Source: Bathymodiolus brooksi (Eukaryota; Mollusca; Bivalvia; Mytilida; Modiolidae). Taken from it: a stretch of 64,000 nt of DNA. The translations under genes and the position numbers were made by a program. Positions 33,370 to 46,120 of the stretch are shown piece after piece (position 1 is the first letter of the stretch; every line of letters starts with the position of its first letter). The notes beneath the pieces are model-generated. The model was not told the origin of the DNA. It worked only from the letters and a program-made list of their open reading frames with translations, and did not search any database. The stretch spans positions 24,726,353-24,790,352 of the forward strand of contig OY804589.1 in NCBI GenBank assembly GCA_963680875.1, given 5' to 3'.

Positions 33370-33490
33370 AGATGAGGCAAAATCGATACCCCGCACTCAC
33401 ATATATACATGACAGCTCACTTTGTTGTCTTGGCACAGACACTTCAAATACAAAGTGGCGGGGTTAAATAAGATTTATGTGATAAATAAT
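33370..33490 (+). repeat. Dispersed family C, single-unit copy 5
   Basis: CACTCACATATATACATGAC, AGCTCACTTTGTTGTCTTGG, CACAGACACTTCAAATAC, AAAGTGGCGGGGTTAAATAA. This holds one copy of the segment that is expanded at 27939-28305. It is the clearest unexpanded reference for that array together with the copy at 60440. Confidence 0.8.
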
Positions 33491-34044
33491 GTCACACAAA
33501 AAAAATAACGAACATTTTCTCAAGGGGAATTAACTAAGAAACGACAAACAATTTACTTCAATAAACTTTCAATACGCGTGAAATAAAATGTTTTCTACAA
33601 ATTAAAAGCCACGCAGACTAGCTAGAGGAATCGAATTTTGAACGTTACATGAATTATACATTTATACATGGAATTTCTTTAATAATGAAAGGGTTGTTTT
33701 TCTCTCATATGAATCAATTATATTCAATTAGATGCCCTTTTAATAGAGTTGCAATTGAAAATATTCTTGTTGGAGCTTGATTCACTAATTTAGAAAAAAA
33801 AATGTATTATTTTCCAATACAATTTGTAGTTAAATTGATCAAGACATTTTTTTTTTTTTGGAAAATGATTTAGTGTGATTTGAAAAGAAGCGTCAAGAAC
33901 CATACACTTTCGCTTCAAAATGAGTAAAGAGTGAACTGTCCTGAACTTCACAAACAAACAACACAAAGGGTAGATCCACAACTTCAGAGTTAAATTGATT
34001 AATCTAAGTGGAAATTAAAGGCAAATATGGACATCCATTAAATG

Positions 34045-34125
34045 CATATATATTATTGATTTATTAATTGATTGATTTATTGATTGAATATTGCTTAACG
34101 TTAGCTAAGCAGTATTTCAGCTACA
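34045..34125 (-). mobile_element. Possible V-SINE type 2 3' fragment
   Basis: A (TTGA)n-rich segment followed by TGCTTAACGTTAGC and CAGTATTTCAGCTACAT resembles the reverse complement of the V-SINE tail and its (TCAA)n end. It is short and diverged, so this is tentative. Confidence 0.4.
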
Positions 34126-34289
34126 TTTGTGTATATTCGTGACAAGAGCAACTTCAATATTATATAGCAACTATACAGGGATGGGGAGAACAGGGAAAAA
34201 AGGGGGGCACCGGGTCAACGACTTTATTCTACCACTGATAATCTATGGAAAAATGCTTATTGTTTGTTATATATTCTATTTTTATCTAT

Positions 34290-34735
34290 TTCACACATTT
34301 TTTTCTATGTCATAAGCTGTATCATTTAATATCATTTTCCCAAATTTTTGTCTACGTCATAAGCGATGCTATTTTCTTTCATAATACACATATTTTTTCT
34401 ATGTCATAAGCTGTACTATTTAATATCTATGTACACAATTTTTGTCTATGTCATAAACTGTAGTATTTAATATATTTATACATTTTTTTCTATGACATAA
34501 GCTGTACTAGTAATATCAAGTTGCACATTTTTTTCTATGTCATAAGCTGTATTTTTTAATACCCATTCATACATTTTTTTCTATGCCATACGCTGTACTT
34601 GTAATATCTATTCATACATTTTTCTCTATGTCATAAGCTGTACTAGTAATATCTATTCATACATTTTTTCTCTATGTCATAAGCTGTACTAGTAATATCT
34701 ATTTCACACAATTGTTTTCAAGGTCATAAGCTGCA
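34290..34735 (+). repeat. Imperfect tandem repeat, about 9 units of 45-55 bp
   Basis: The unit contains CATTTTTTTCTATGTCATAA, GCTGTACTAGTAATATCTAT and TCATA. Units are well conserved in TCATAAGCTGTACT and variable in the T run. It is non-coding. Confidence 0.88.
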
Positions 34736-35220
34736 CTAATATAAGTTGTTTAAGATTGCTAGTATAGTATATTTCTCAACGAATGACTGAAATGAACATT
34801 TTTACCATTTATAAGGAAAATCGAATAAATGCCCACATGGTACTGCCACCTATACAATTAAGTTTTCTAGTAAATTTATCGGTCTGCTTGATAGATTATC
34901 TTGGTTCTGTACGATTTGTTTACTCAAGTTGTCAGTGTGATTATTACATATGTCGTTATAACAAAACAACAGTTAAAAACGTTATTACAAGATTGATATA
35001 AATTATGGACAATGGTTCGATATCTAAGACAGTTAATATGTATGGACATGAGTACATCTTAATTTTACAATTATCCATTGAAGCTCATTCAGTTTGTTGT
35101 TTTTGGAGGCTCAAGTATGATGCAAATCCTGTAAAGAGGTCGATGCCGTATCTCGAATATTGGTGATATTCACGTTATTTAGTGCTTAATATATAGAATG
35201 ATAGCAATAATTGGCACCTA

Positions 35221-35440
35221 TGGTTATCTATGGTTACCTATGGTTACCTATGGTTATCTATGGTTATCTATGGTTATCTATGGTTATCTATATTTATCTA
35301 TGGTTATCTATGGTTACCTATAGTTATCTATATTTATCTATGGTTACCTATGGTTATCTATGGTTACCTATAGTTATCTATGGTTATCTATGGTTACCTA
35401 TAGTTATATATGGTTACCTATGGTTATCTATGGTTACCTA
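35221..35440 (+). repeat. Decamer array, 22 x 10 bp
   Basis: TGGTTATCTA and TGGTTACCTA alternate with a few TATTTATCTA and TAGTTATCTA variants, in perfect 10-bp register for 220 bp. The YLWLPMVIYG-type translation is produced by the repeat. The flanks (34741-35216) are AT-rich with no feature that I can support. Confidence 0.95.
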
Positions 35441-35598
35441 TGCCTGTTGCAGATGAATCTTAAAATTATCATTATTTAGGAAATGTAAATTTCAATAATA
35501 CACATAGAATTATTGACTTCCGTACACTGAGAATATAAATATACACGAAATGATATCAAAGAAGAATATGTCCTGAATTCAGAGCAATATCTTAATAG

Positions 35599-35790
35599 GT
35601 TAGGGTTATTGTATTTAACACCAATTACAATAATATTTCAGTTATATCGTGGCGGTCAACTTGATTGGTGGAGGAAACTGGAGTATCCGGAGAAAACCAC
35701 TGACCTGTCGGAAGCTACTGACAAACTTTATCACATTATGCTATATCGAGTACACCTCGACATGAGCGGGATTCAAACTCGCAACTTTAG
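35599..35790 (-). mobile_element. V-SINE, type 1, 5' truncated
   Basis: Reverse complement: a GAGTTTGAATCCCGCTCATG B-box region, GAGGTGTACTCGATATAGC, the V-domain with GGTTTTCTCCGGATACTCC, a CAAGTTGACCGCCACGATAT tail and a GGTGTTAAATACAATAACCC TAACC-like end. The head upstream of the B box is lost. Confidence 0.8.
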
Positions 35791-36465
35791 TATCTTACTG
35801 GAAGACGTTACTTATACAAAAGAAATATTTCCGAAGCTTTAAAATAACATATGTATATAATATTTAAAAAATAATCCTGCTTAGTTCAATTGGTAGTTAG
35901 TTTTGTTTCGAATCGTATCCATTCCGTAAATGTTTTTTATTATTTTCTGCGAACAACATCACATATATTGTACTTCATCACTTTATGATATATTTTACCA
36001 ACTATCGTTTTTGTAACATCCTTATTACATCGTATGTTAATATTTGAAAATAACAAAAGTTTAGAATCCGAATCATTCCTGTATTAACCGTTTTACCAAA
36101 GATTCTTGTCAGACAATAAGTGTCTGTACTAAAAGTAAGAGTTGATGACGTCCAGAATTCCAAAATTATCACGTGACGTTATTGGCAGAAGTTGCAGAAA
36201 TTTGACGGAATGGAAACGATTTAAAACACGGGTATTTCAGAATATACGTCGTATAGATGTGACAATTTTATCTGTTATATACAATGCCTTACATTAGAAG
36301 TATTCCAACCAGTTGGTTATCTGTAGCTGAAAGAGAGATTAATGGCTTATTACTATAATTGTACCTATTTTCGGTGTGTACTTATATTCGCGTTTCATGG
36401 AAAAATGTCAATTATACAGAAGAAAAAATTGCATAGGAAATTAATGATTCCATAAATAATCATCT
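35791..36465. other. AT-rich intergenic stretch, nothing recognised
   Basis: No repeat or gene is supported. A CACGTGACG motif near 36171 and GATGACGTC near 36144 are isolated. Confidence 0.4.
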
Positions 36466-36525
36466 ATAAACGATATAACTGAAACATTGTTGAAAGTGGT
36501 GTTAAACACCATAACCTTAACCAAC
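36466..36525 (+). mobile_element. V-SINE 3' fragment
   Basis: ATATAACTGAAACATTGTTG, AAAGTGGTGTTAAACACCAT and AACCTTAACC match the 3' 50-60 bp of the type 1 V-SINE. Confidence 0.75.
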
Positions 36526-37502
36526 CAATCCATTTATATATAAGATAATTTAATAGAGTTAGCTCAAAATTCAATATACATTCATTAACAGTAATAATTT
36601 AATTCAGAGAGCATATATATGATATTGCATCCGTATTTTCTAACCAAGCAGACATTTATATTCATAATAATAGAAATAGTATTTGTTCAACACACATGTT
36701 AAAATAGCACACAAAAACCCGATGTAAATGCTGATATATGTACACACCAAAATAAGTGTAGTAATAGTAATACCCAATGACATCATAATGTAACATTGAC
36801 ATGCGCATTACGTTTTTTTTTCAATTTTCAACACAGACGCCAATTACCAGCAAAAGTGTGGGCACATCATATATATTATTTATTTTGCAAACACTGCACA
36901 AGGCTTCTATGCGCAAAACATCTGGGTAATTCGTATTGTGTGCATTACCGATTTCAACAAGCTGCAATTATTTTTGTATGTATTTGTGCATCGTATCAAT
37001 GTGTCATTTATTTAGTGATATTTACACGGCTCACACCTCAAGTAACGTCCCTTGTAAGACTTGAGCTGTGACGTAACATAACCCCCTATGTTTATTTATA
37101 CCTGTAATTAAAAGTGAGCAAACCAGGATGACACCGATCAATCATACGTAAAGCATTGTATCACTTTATATTCTTCATTCATAAAAGCGTATTTCATTAT
37201 AATTAAAAAGATTATTGCTTGGTATTGTGTAATACAGAATGTTTATGGTAAATTAATATCTTCTGTGATCCTATCTTATTAATTATTTAGAAATATCAGG
37301 AAAATATTGCAATTTCAATTTAAATGCAATATTCCTTGCCATATAAACCTTTTCAAGTATGTGACTAACAAAATAAATGAACAAATATTACAAAACCAAA
37401 CACAACCTTTTCAAGTTCGTAATAAACAGATTATCTAAAAACCTTTCAATACCAAACAGAACATAAACAAGTGCGCTTGGTTCACGTCACATAATTAGTT
37501 TA
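36526..37502. other. AT-rich intergenic stretch with a 91-codon chance ORF
   Basis: The plus frame at 36796-37071 has no recognised domain and no splice evidence. I would not call it a gene. Confidence 0.4.
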
Positions 37503-37565
37503 TCAGAGTGATTGTTGTTTAACGCTAAATGAACAATTTTTCAGCAATACCATGGCGAGAACAAG
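37503..37565 (-). mobile_element. V-SINE 3' fragment, diverged
   Basis: A TTGTTTAACGCTAAATGAAC segment and TTTTTCAGCAATACCATGGC resemble the reverse complement of the SINE tail. Short and diverged. Confidence 0.5.
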
Positions 37566-37639
37566 TTGTAAACAATGAAATGTCTGTCGAAAATTTCGGC
37601 ACTGGCATGGTTTATTAGATTTATTTATTACTGAAATGT

Positions 37640-37740
37640 ACAGTAACCAAATAGTATAATTATTACCCCTCTTTTCTGATTTGGGACAGACAATGCACTA
37701 TAAAGTGGTGGAGTTAAATTAGTTTTATGAGCAAAAGCTT
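37640..37740 (+). repeat. Dispersed family C, copy 6
   Basis: GGGACAGACAATGCACTATA, AAGTGGTGGAGTTAAATTAG and TTTTATGAGCAAA match the family C 3' part. Confidence 0.6.
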
Positions 37741-37894
37741 TTCAAATGATTAAAATAGAGTATTCACCTTAGGTTTAGCTCTTATGAGAAAAATATGACA
37801 GATAAAAGAGGTTAGATATTAGCAACATTCTGACTACGATATGTGTCAGCTCTTCTACAAAGACTACGCAACATCGAAGCTACAGCACAATGTT

Positions 37895-38105
37895 CTATGC
37901 GGCAGGTCTATCACCGCTAATGTTGAGAGTTGAACTCCCACTCCTGTCGAAGTGTGCTCTATACAACATTATGTGATAAAGTTTGTCAGTGACGTGCGAG
38001 AGGTCTATGGGTTTCTACGGTTTCCTCCACCAATAAAACTGACCGCCAGGATATAACTGAACTATTGTTGAAAGTGGCGTTAAGCACAATAAAACCAAAC
38101 AAACA
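37895..38105 (+). mobile_element. V-SINE, type 1, head diverged
   Basis: A weak B-box-like GAGAGTTGAACTCCCAC (near 37926), then ACATTATGTGATAAAGTTTG, TCAGTGACGTGCGAGAGG, the V-domain (partly deleted: GGGTTTCTACGGTTTCCTCC), AAAACTGACCGCCAGGATAT and AAAGTGGCGTTAAGCAC. The tail ends in an (AAAC)n-like stretch. Confidence 0.8.
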
Positions 38106-38170
38106 AACACATTGAACTTCGTGCAATAAAACTACTATTGACTTAAACACCATAACGCTAACAATAATTC

Positions 38171-38330
38171 ACAAGTTCTGTTGTATAGTACGTATAGCCC
38201 TGTATCAGTGTAACCGACCTAGAAGTGGGGATTAGAAACAGTGTGACTACACAAAAACGAAATCACTGTAAAATGTTCTGTTACATTGCAGAGTACGTAT
38301 AACCCTGTATCAGTGTAACCGACCTTTCAA
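38171..38330 (+). repeat. Two-copy direct repeat of about 110 bp
   Basis: GTTCTGTTGTATAG, TACGTATAGCCCTGTATCAG and TGTAACCGACCT at 38174-38222 recur at 38276-38328. The following 38331-39719 is AT-rich with no supported gene; a short (AT)n run lies near 39436-39452. Confidence 0.8.
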
Positions 38331-39719
38331 CAAAGTAATTAGATTTTAGCAAATTACTAACATCAACTTTACGTCAGTATCGTGTAGATATCTTACAGAC
38401 AACATTGATCAGCTTATACAGCACTGAACCCGTCTTGTATGTAATTGGTGATACTAGTGTTAATGTCTGGCCGAGACAACAAACTGATCGACAGCTTGTG
38501 AAGATATCTGTTTTGGTCATAAAATGGACAATGTCCTTTTTTTTAATATCAACCAAACAAATTTTGATTGGTGTTGATTTTCGTAAATACATGATATCTA
38601 TAAAAAATAGAGTACGCGTCGTGTGCAATAAATTATAAATTTACGTTTTTACTACGACGTCGCGTTTTTTTTCGTTGAAAACTGGTCTTGTCTACTTATT
38701 TGATAAACTGTGACAGCAATACAAGCATATACAGGCACCATATTTTAATCAAAATTTACAATCAGTAAAGAGAATATTATTCAATTATTCATATTAGAAA
38801 CTTTTCCCATATTTCTTTCTGACACTTTCAAACCAATCGAACTTGACACACAGTAATTAATAATTCGGCGCTATAGCGCGAGGTCTACGTACAAGTAAAT
38901 GCAAATGAGTAGTGGAAAAAAATAACGGAATTGTTCGATCGAGCATTAAGAAAAATAGCTTCTTCATGTCCGATTATGCATATTTGACATTTGATTATTG
39001 AGTTTGGATCTCATTTCAATTAACCGCATTATCTCATGTCCCTTAAACTTGTCAACAGATCAATCGTCAATTTAATTATTAATGCGTTTGTCCTTTAATT
39101 GTTAATGCAAGGACAATACAAGCTTCAGTTTAACAACGATTACGTCATCTTGATCATGTTAAAGTTTTTTTCTCTAACAGTTTATCATATTACTACCTAT
39201 GATTCAATATAACAATGATCTATAGCTATATTGCAATGAAAAAGACGTTATGGAGTATGTCTGTTTATATTTGTAGTTAATCAATGCTGACAAATCCCAT
39301 CAAGACATATAAATCAATTAATTCTATTTATTTTATACGTGCTGTAAAATAAAAATGGCCGAGTTATTTTTTTATGATCACCAGTTGACTGAATTTCAAA
39401 CAAACCGTTCGATCATTATATTATCATTTGGGTACAGTATATATATATATATGGTTTATATTCAACAATTGTACAGTGTATATAAGTCACACATCACTGA
39501 GACAAAATTAAAGTGGATGAGATAAGAACATCAATTACGTATTCGAAGACGTATACAACCATGTATATGTACAGGAATAGACACAAAGCATAGGGAACGT
39601 CCATTTATGTTTTTGTGGGTGGAAAAGGGGGAGCTATTTTTTGTTCTTTGAATTTTGTTTTTGTCAAATGTCTTGACTTGAAGAAATGCAAAAATATCTA
39701 CTTAACTCTTGAAGACAAA

Positions 39720-40830
39720 TTTCCGATTGTTTGCATATTTATATCTTTGACAATTTCTTAGTCTATTGATGCTTTTAGCTGTGTATGGTCCCATTTATGC
39801 TAACATCAGAAAAGAGCAGATACGATTTTCAACCTATCAGAGTCTTAAGACATATTGTACAATGCTTTTCTAAATGTTCCCCTTGAATTGAGAGTTTTTT
39901 ATTTGTGTAACATGTCCTGGTTGAACACATTACATTTCAGAGTCCTAAGACAATTTTTTTCTAAATGTATCCCTTAAATTGAGAGTTTTTTTTATTTGTG
40001 TAACATGTCCTGGTTGACCACATCACATTTCAGAATCTTAAGACATATTGCACAATACAATGCTTTTCTAAATGTATCCCTTATATTGAGATTTTTTTTC
40101 ATTTGCGTAGCATGTCGAAAATTTGTTAGCCTTTGTGCTATTTATGTTAACATCGGAAAGAACAGATACGATGTTCAACCTTTCAAAGTCTTTAGACATA
40201 TTGTACAATGCTTTTCTAAATTTATTCCTTAAATTGAGATTTTTTATTTGTGTACCATGTCCTGATTGAACACATTACATTTCAGAGTCTTAAGAAATAT
40301 TGCACAATGTTTTCCTAAATGTATCCCTTAAATTGAGATTTTTTATTTGTGTAACACGTCCTGGTTGAAGACATCACATTTCAGAGTTTTAAGAAATATT
40401 GTACAATGCTTTTCTAAATGTATCCCTTAAATTGAAATTGTTTATTTATGTAACACGTCCTGGTTGAACACATCACATTTCAGAGTCTTAAGAAATATTG
40501 TACAATGTTTTTCTAAATGTATCCCTTAAATTGAGATTTTTTATTTATGTAACACGTCCTGGTTGAACACATCACATTTCAGGGTCTTTAGACATATTGT
40601 ACAATGCTTTTCTAAATTTATTCCTTAAATTGAGATATTTTTATTTGGGCACCATGTCGAAAATTTGTTAACCTATTGATGATTTTTGCTGTTTAACATC
40701 AGAAAGAGAAGACACGATGTTCAACCTTTCAAAGTCTTTAGACATATCGTACAATGCTTTTCTAAATGTTCCCCTTTGAATTGAGAGATTTTTATATTTG
40801 TGTAACATTTCCTGGTTGAACACATCAATT
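39720..40830 (+). repeat. Imperfect tandem array, about 10 units of ~100 bp
   Basis: The unit contains TCTTAAGACATATTGTACAA, TGCTTTTCTAAATGTATCCC, TTAAATTGAGATTTTTTATT, TGTAACATGTCCTGGTTGAA and CACATCACATTTCAGAG. A longer variant with CATGTCGAAAATTTGTTA, AACATCAGAAAGAG and GATGTTCAACC occurs three times (near 39770, 40110 and 40655), giving a higher-order pattern of several basic units plus one variant. It ends about 200 bp before the 15-kb array. Confidence 0.85.
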
Positions 40831-42299
40831 TCAGTAATGTACATGCATTAGTGCTACAAGTGATAGAAACAATTGAAATTGAAGTGATTATTGTTCGTCT
40901 TGGCAGAGCAATTTCCTTATTTTCTATTAAGGTTTAATTAGAAATTGTCTAATAATTGTATTCAGTTTAATAAAACTCAACATTTAGGTCAATGTTAATG
41001 ACAGCTTAATATCGTTATTTCTTCTTTTTAAAGGCTAAAAGAAAAGCTTAAAGATACCAAAGGTGTAATAAGAAGCCGTAAATCGAAGGAGGACACACAA
41101 TGTAATGGTGAAAAGATAAAGGGACAAGAGAAGATAACAAAGGTGTAATAAGAAGCCGTAAATCGGAGGAGGACACACAATGTAATGGCGAAAAGATAAA
41201 GGGACAAGAAATGTGATAAGATAACAAAGGTGTAATAAGAAGCCGTAAATCGAAGGAGGACACACAATGAAATGGTGAAAAGATAAAGGGACAAGAAATG
41301 TGATAAGATACCAAAGGTGTAATAAGAAGCCGTAAATCGGAGGAGGACACACAATGTAATGGCGAAAAGATAAAGGGACAAGAAATGTGATAAGATACCA
41401 AAGGTGTAATAAGAAGCCGTAAATCGGAGGAGGACACACAATGTAATGGTGAAAAGATAAAGGGACAAGAAATGTGATAAGATACCAAAGGTGTAATAAG
41501 AAGCCGTAAATCGGAGGAGGACACACAATGTAATGGTGAAAAGATAAAGGGACAAGAAATGTGATAAGATACCAAAGGTGTAATAAGAAGCCGTAAATCG
41601 AAGGAGGACACACAATGTAATGGTGAAAAGATAAAGGGACAAGAGAAGATAACAAAGGTGTAATAAGAAGCCGTAAATCGGAGGAGGACACACAATGTAA
41701 TGGCGAAAAGATAAAGGGACAAGAAATGTGATAAGATAACAAAGGTGTAATAAGAAGCCGTAAATCGGAGGAGGACACACAATGTAATGGTGAAAAGATA
41801 AAGGGACAAGAAATGTGATAAGATACCAAAGGTGTAATAAGAAGCCGTAAATCGGAGGAGGACACACAATGTAATGGTGAAAAGATAAAGGGACAAGAAA
41901 TGTGATAAGATACCAAAGGTGTAATAAGAAGCCGTAAATCGGAGGAGGACACACAATGTAATGGCGAAAAGATAAAGGGACAAGAAATGTGATAAGATAC
42001 CAAAGGTGTAATAAGAAGCCGTAAATCGGAGGAGGACACACAATGTAATGGCGAAAAGATAAAGGGACAAGAAATGTGATAAGATACCAAAGGTGTAATA
42101 AGAAGCCGTAAATCGGAGGAGGACACACAATGAAATGGCGAAAAGATAAAGGGACAAGAGAAGATAACAAAGGTGTAATAAGAAGCCGTAAATCGGAGGA
42201 GGACACACAATGTAATGGTGAAAAGATAAAGGGACAAGAAATGTGATAAGATACCAAAGGTGTAATAAGAAGCCGTAAATCGAAGGAGGACACACAATG

Positions 42300-45200
42300 T
42301 AATGGCGAAAAGATAAAGGGACAAAAAATGTGATAAGATACCAAAGGTGTAATAAGAAGCCGTAAATCGAAGGAGGACACACAATGTAATGGCGAAAAGA
42401 TAAAGGGACAAGAAATGTGATAAGATACCAAAGGTGTAATAAGAAGCCGTAAATCGAAGGAGGACACACAATGTAATGGCGAAAAGATAAAGGGACAAGA
42501 GAAGATAACAAAGGTGTAATAAGAAGCCGTAAATCGGAGGAGGACACACAATGTAATGGTGAAAAGATAAAGGGACAAGAGAAGATAACAAAGGTGTAAT
42601 AAGAAGCCGTAAATCGGAGGAGGACACACAATGTAATGGCGAAAAGATAAAGGGACAAGAAATGTGATAAGATACCAAAGGTGTAATAAGAAGCCGTAAA
42701 TCGGAGGAGGACACACAATGTAATGGTGAAAAGATAAAGGGACAAGAAATGTGATAAGATACCAAAGGTGTAATAAGAAGCCGTAAATCGGAGGAGGACA
42801 CACAATGTAATGGTGAAAAGATAAAGGGACAAGAAATGTGATAAGATACCAAAGGTGTAATAAGAAGCGGTAAATCGGAGGAGGACACACAATGTAATGG
42901 TGAAAAGATAAAGGGACAAGAAATGTGATAAGATACCAAAAGTGTAATAAGAAGCCGTAAATCGGAGGAGGACACACAATGTAATGGTGAAAAGATAAAG
43001 GGACAAGAAATGTGATAAGATACCAAAGGTGTAATAAGAAGCCGTAAATCGGAGGAGGACACACAATGTAATGGCGAAAAGATAAAGGGACAAGAGAAGA
43101 TAACAAAGGTGTAATAAGAAGCCGTAAATCGGAGGAGGACACACAATGTAATGGTGAAAAGATAAAGGGACAAGAAATGTGATAAGATACCAAAGGTGTA
43201 ATAAGAAGCCGTAAATCGAAGGAGGACACACAATGTAATGGTGAAAAGATAAAGGGACAAGAAATGTGATAAGATACCAAAGGTGTAATAAGAAGCCGTA
43301 AATCGGAGGAGGACACACAATGTAATGGTGAAAAGATAAAGGGACAAGAAATGTGATAAGATACCAAAGGTGTAATAAGAAGCCGTAAATCGGAGGAGGA
43401 CACACAATGTAATGGTGAAAAGATAAAGGGACAAGAAATGTGATAAGATACCAAAGGTGTAATAAGAAGCCGTAAATCGGAGGAGGACACACAATGTAAT
43501 GGCGAAAAGATAAAGGGACAAGAAATGTGATAAGATACCAAAGGTGTAATAAGAAGCCGTAAATCGGAGGAGGACACACAATGTAATGGCGAAAAGATAA
43601 AGGGACAAGAAATGTGATAAGATACCAAAGGTGTAATAAGAAGCCGTAAATCGGAGGAGGACACACAATGAAATGGCGAAAAGATAAAGGGACAAGAGAA
43701 GATAACAAAGGTGTAATAAGAAGCCGTAAATCGGAGGAGGACACACAATGTAATGGTGAAAAGATAAAGGGACAAGAAATGTGATAAGATACCAAAGGTG
43801 TAATAAGAAGCCGTAAATCGAAGGAGGACACACAATGTAATGGCGAAAAGATAAAGGGACAAAAAATGTGATAAGATACCAAAGGTGTAATAAGAAGCCG
43901 TAAATCGAAGGAGGACACACAATGTAATGGCGAAAAGATAAAGGGACAAGAAATGTGATAAGATACCAAAGGTGTAATAAGAAGCCGTAAATCGAAGGAG
44001 GACACACAATGTAATGGCGAAAAGATAAAGGGACAAGAGAAGATAACAAAGGTGTAATAAGAAGCCGTAAATCGGAGGAGGACACACAATGTAATGGTGA
44101 AAAGATAAAGGGACAAGAGAAGATAACAAAGGTGTAATAAGAAGCCGTAAATCGGAGGAGGACACACAATGTAATGGCGAAAAGATAAAGGGACAAGAAA
44201 TGTGATAAGATACCAAAGGTGTAATAAGAAGCCGTAAATCGGAGGAGGACACACAATGTAATGGTGAAAAGATAAAGGGACAAGAAATGTGATAAGATAC
44301 CAAAGGTGTAATAAGAAGCCGTAAATCGGAGGAGGACACACAATGTAATGGTGAAAAGATAAAGGGACAAGAAATGTGATAAGATACCAAAGGTGTAATA
44401 AGAAGCGGTAAATCGGAGGAGGACACACAATGTAATGGTGAAAAGATAAAGGGACAAGAAATGTGATAAGATACCAAAAGTGTAATAAGAAGCCGTAAAT
44501 CGGAGGAGGACACACAATGTAATGGTGAAAAGATAAAGGGACAAGAAATGTGATAAGATACCAAAGGTGTAATAAGAAGCCGTAAATCGGAGGAGGACAC
44601 ACAATGTAATGGCGAAAAGATAAAGGGACAAGAGAAGATAACAAAGGTGTAATAAGAAGCCGTAAATCGGAGGAGGACACACAATGTAATGGTGAAAAGA
44701 TAAAGGGACAAGAAATGTGATAAGATACCAAAGGTGTAATAAGAAGCCGTAAATCGAAGGAGGACACACAATGTAATGGTGAAAAGATAAAGGGACAAGA
44801 AATGTGATAAGATACCAAAGGTGTAATAAGAAGCCGTAAATCGGAGGAGGACACACAATGTAATGGCGAAAAGATAAAGGGACAAGAAATGTGATAAGAT
44901 ACCAAAGGAGTAATAAGAAGCCGTAAATCGGAGGAGGACACACAATGTAATGGCGAAAAGATAAAGGGACAAGAAATGTGATAAGATACCAAAGGTGTAA
45001 TAAGAAGCCGTAAATCGGAGGAGGACACACAATGTAATGGCGAAAAGATAAAGGGACAAGAAATGTGATAAGATACCAAAGGTGTAATAAGAAGCCGTAA
45101 ATCGGAGGAGGACACACAATGTAATGGTGAAAAGATAAAGGGACAAGAAATGTGATAAGATACCAAAGGTGTAATAAGAAGCCGTAAATCGGAGGAGGAC

Positions 45201-45400
45201 ACACAATGTAATGGTGAAAAGATAAAGGGACAAGAAATGTGATAAGATACCAAAAGTGTAATAAGAAGCCGTAAATCGGAGGAGGACACACAATGTAATG
45301 GCGAAAAGATAAAGGGACAAGAAATGTGATAAGATACCAAAGGTGTAATAAGAAGCCGTAAATCGAAGGAGGACACACAATGTAATGGTGAAAAGATAAA
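42300..45400 (+). repeat. 1538-bp higher-order block in the 87/80-bp array
   Basis: Two rare variants recur at the same distance: ACAAAAAATG at 42321 and 43859, and TAAGAAGCGG at 42861 and 44399, both 1538 bp apart. This equals 14 long plus 4 short units, or two 769-bp blocks of the kind seen further right. Confidence 0.85.
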
Positions 45401-46120
45401 GGGACAAGAAATGTGATAAGATACCAAAGGTGTAATAAGAAGCCGTAAATCGGAGGAGGACACACAATGTAATGGCGAAAAGATAAAGGGACAAGAAATG
45501 TGATAAGATACCAAAGGTGTAATAAGAAGCCGTAAATCGGAGGAGGACACACAATGTAATGGCGAAAAGATAAAGGGACAAGAAATGTGATAAGATACCA
45601 AAGGTGTAATAAGAAGCCGTAAATCGGAGGAGGACACACAATGTAATGGCGAAAAGATAAAGGGACAAGAGAAGATAACAAAGGTGTAATAAGAAGCCGT
45701 AAATCGGAGGAGGACACACAATGTAATGGCGAAAAGATAAAGGGACAAGAAATGTGATAAGATACCAAAAGTGTAATAAGAAGCCGTAAATCGGAGGAGG
45801 ACACACAATGTAATGGCGAAAAGATAAAGGGACAAGAAATGTGATAAGATACCAAAGGTGTAATAAGAAGCCGTAAATCGGAGGAGGACACACAATGTAA
45901 TGGCGAAAAGATAAAGGGACAAGAAATGTGATAAGATACCAAAGGTGTAATAAGAAGCCGTAAATCGGAGGAGGACACACAATGTAATGGCGAAAAGATA
46001 AAGGGACAAGAAATGTGATAAGATACCAAAGGTGTAATAAGAAGCCGTAAATCGGAGGAGGACACACAATGTAATGGCGAAAAGATAAAGGGACAAGAAA
46101 TGTGATAAGATACCAAAGGG

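Noticed and set aside
35211..35456. YLWLPMVIYG-repeat membrane protein
   Set aside because: Reading of the decamer array.
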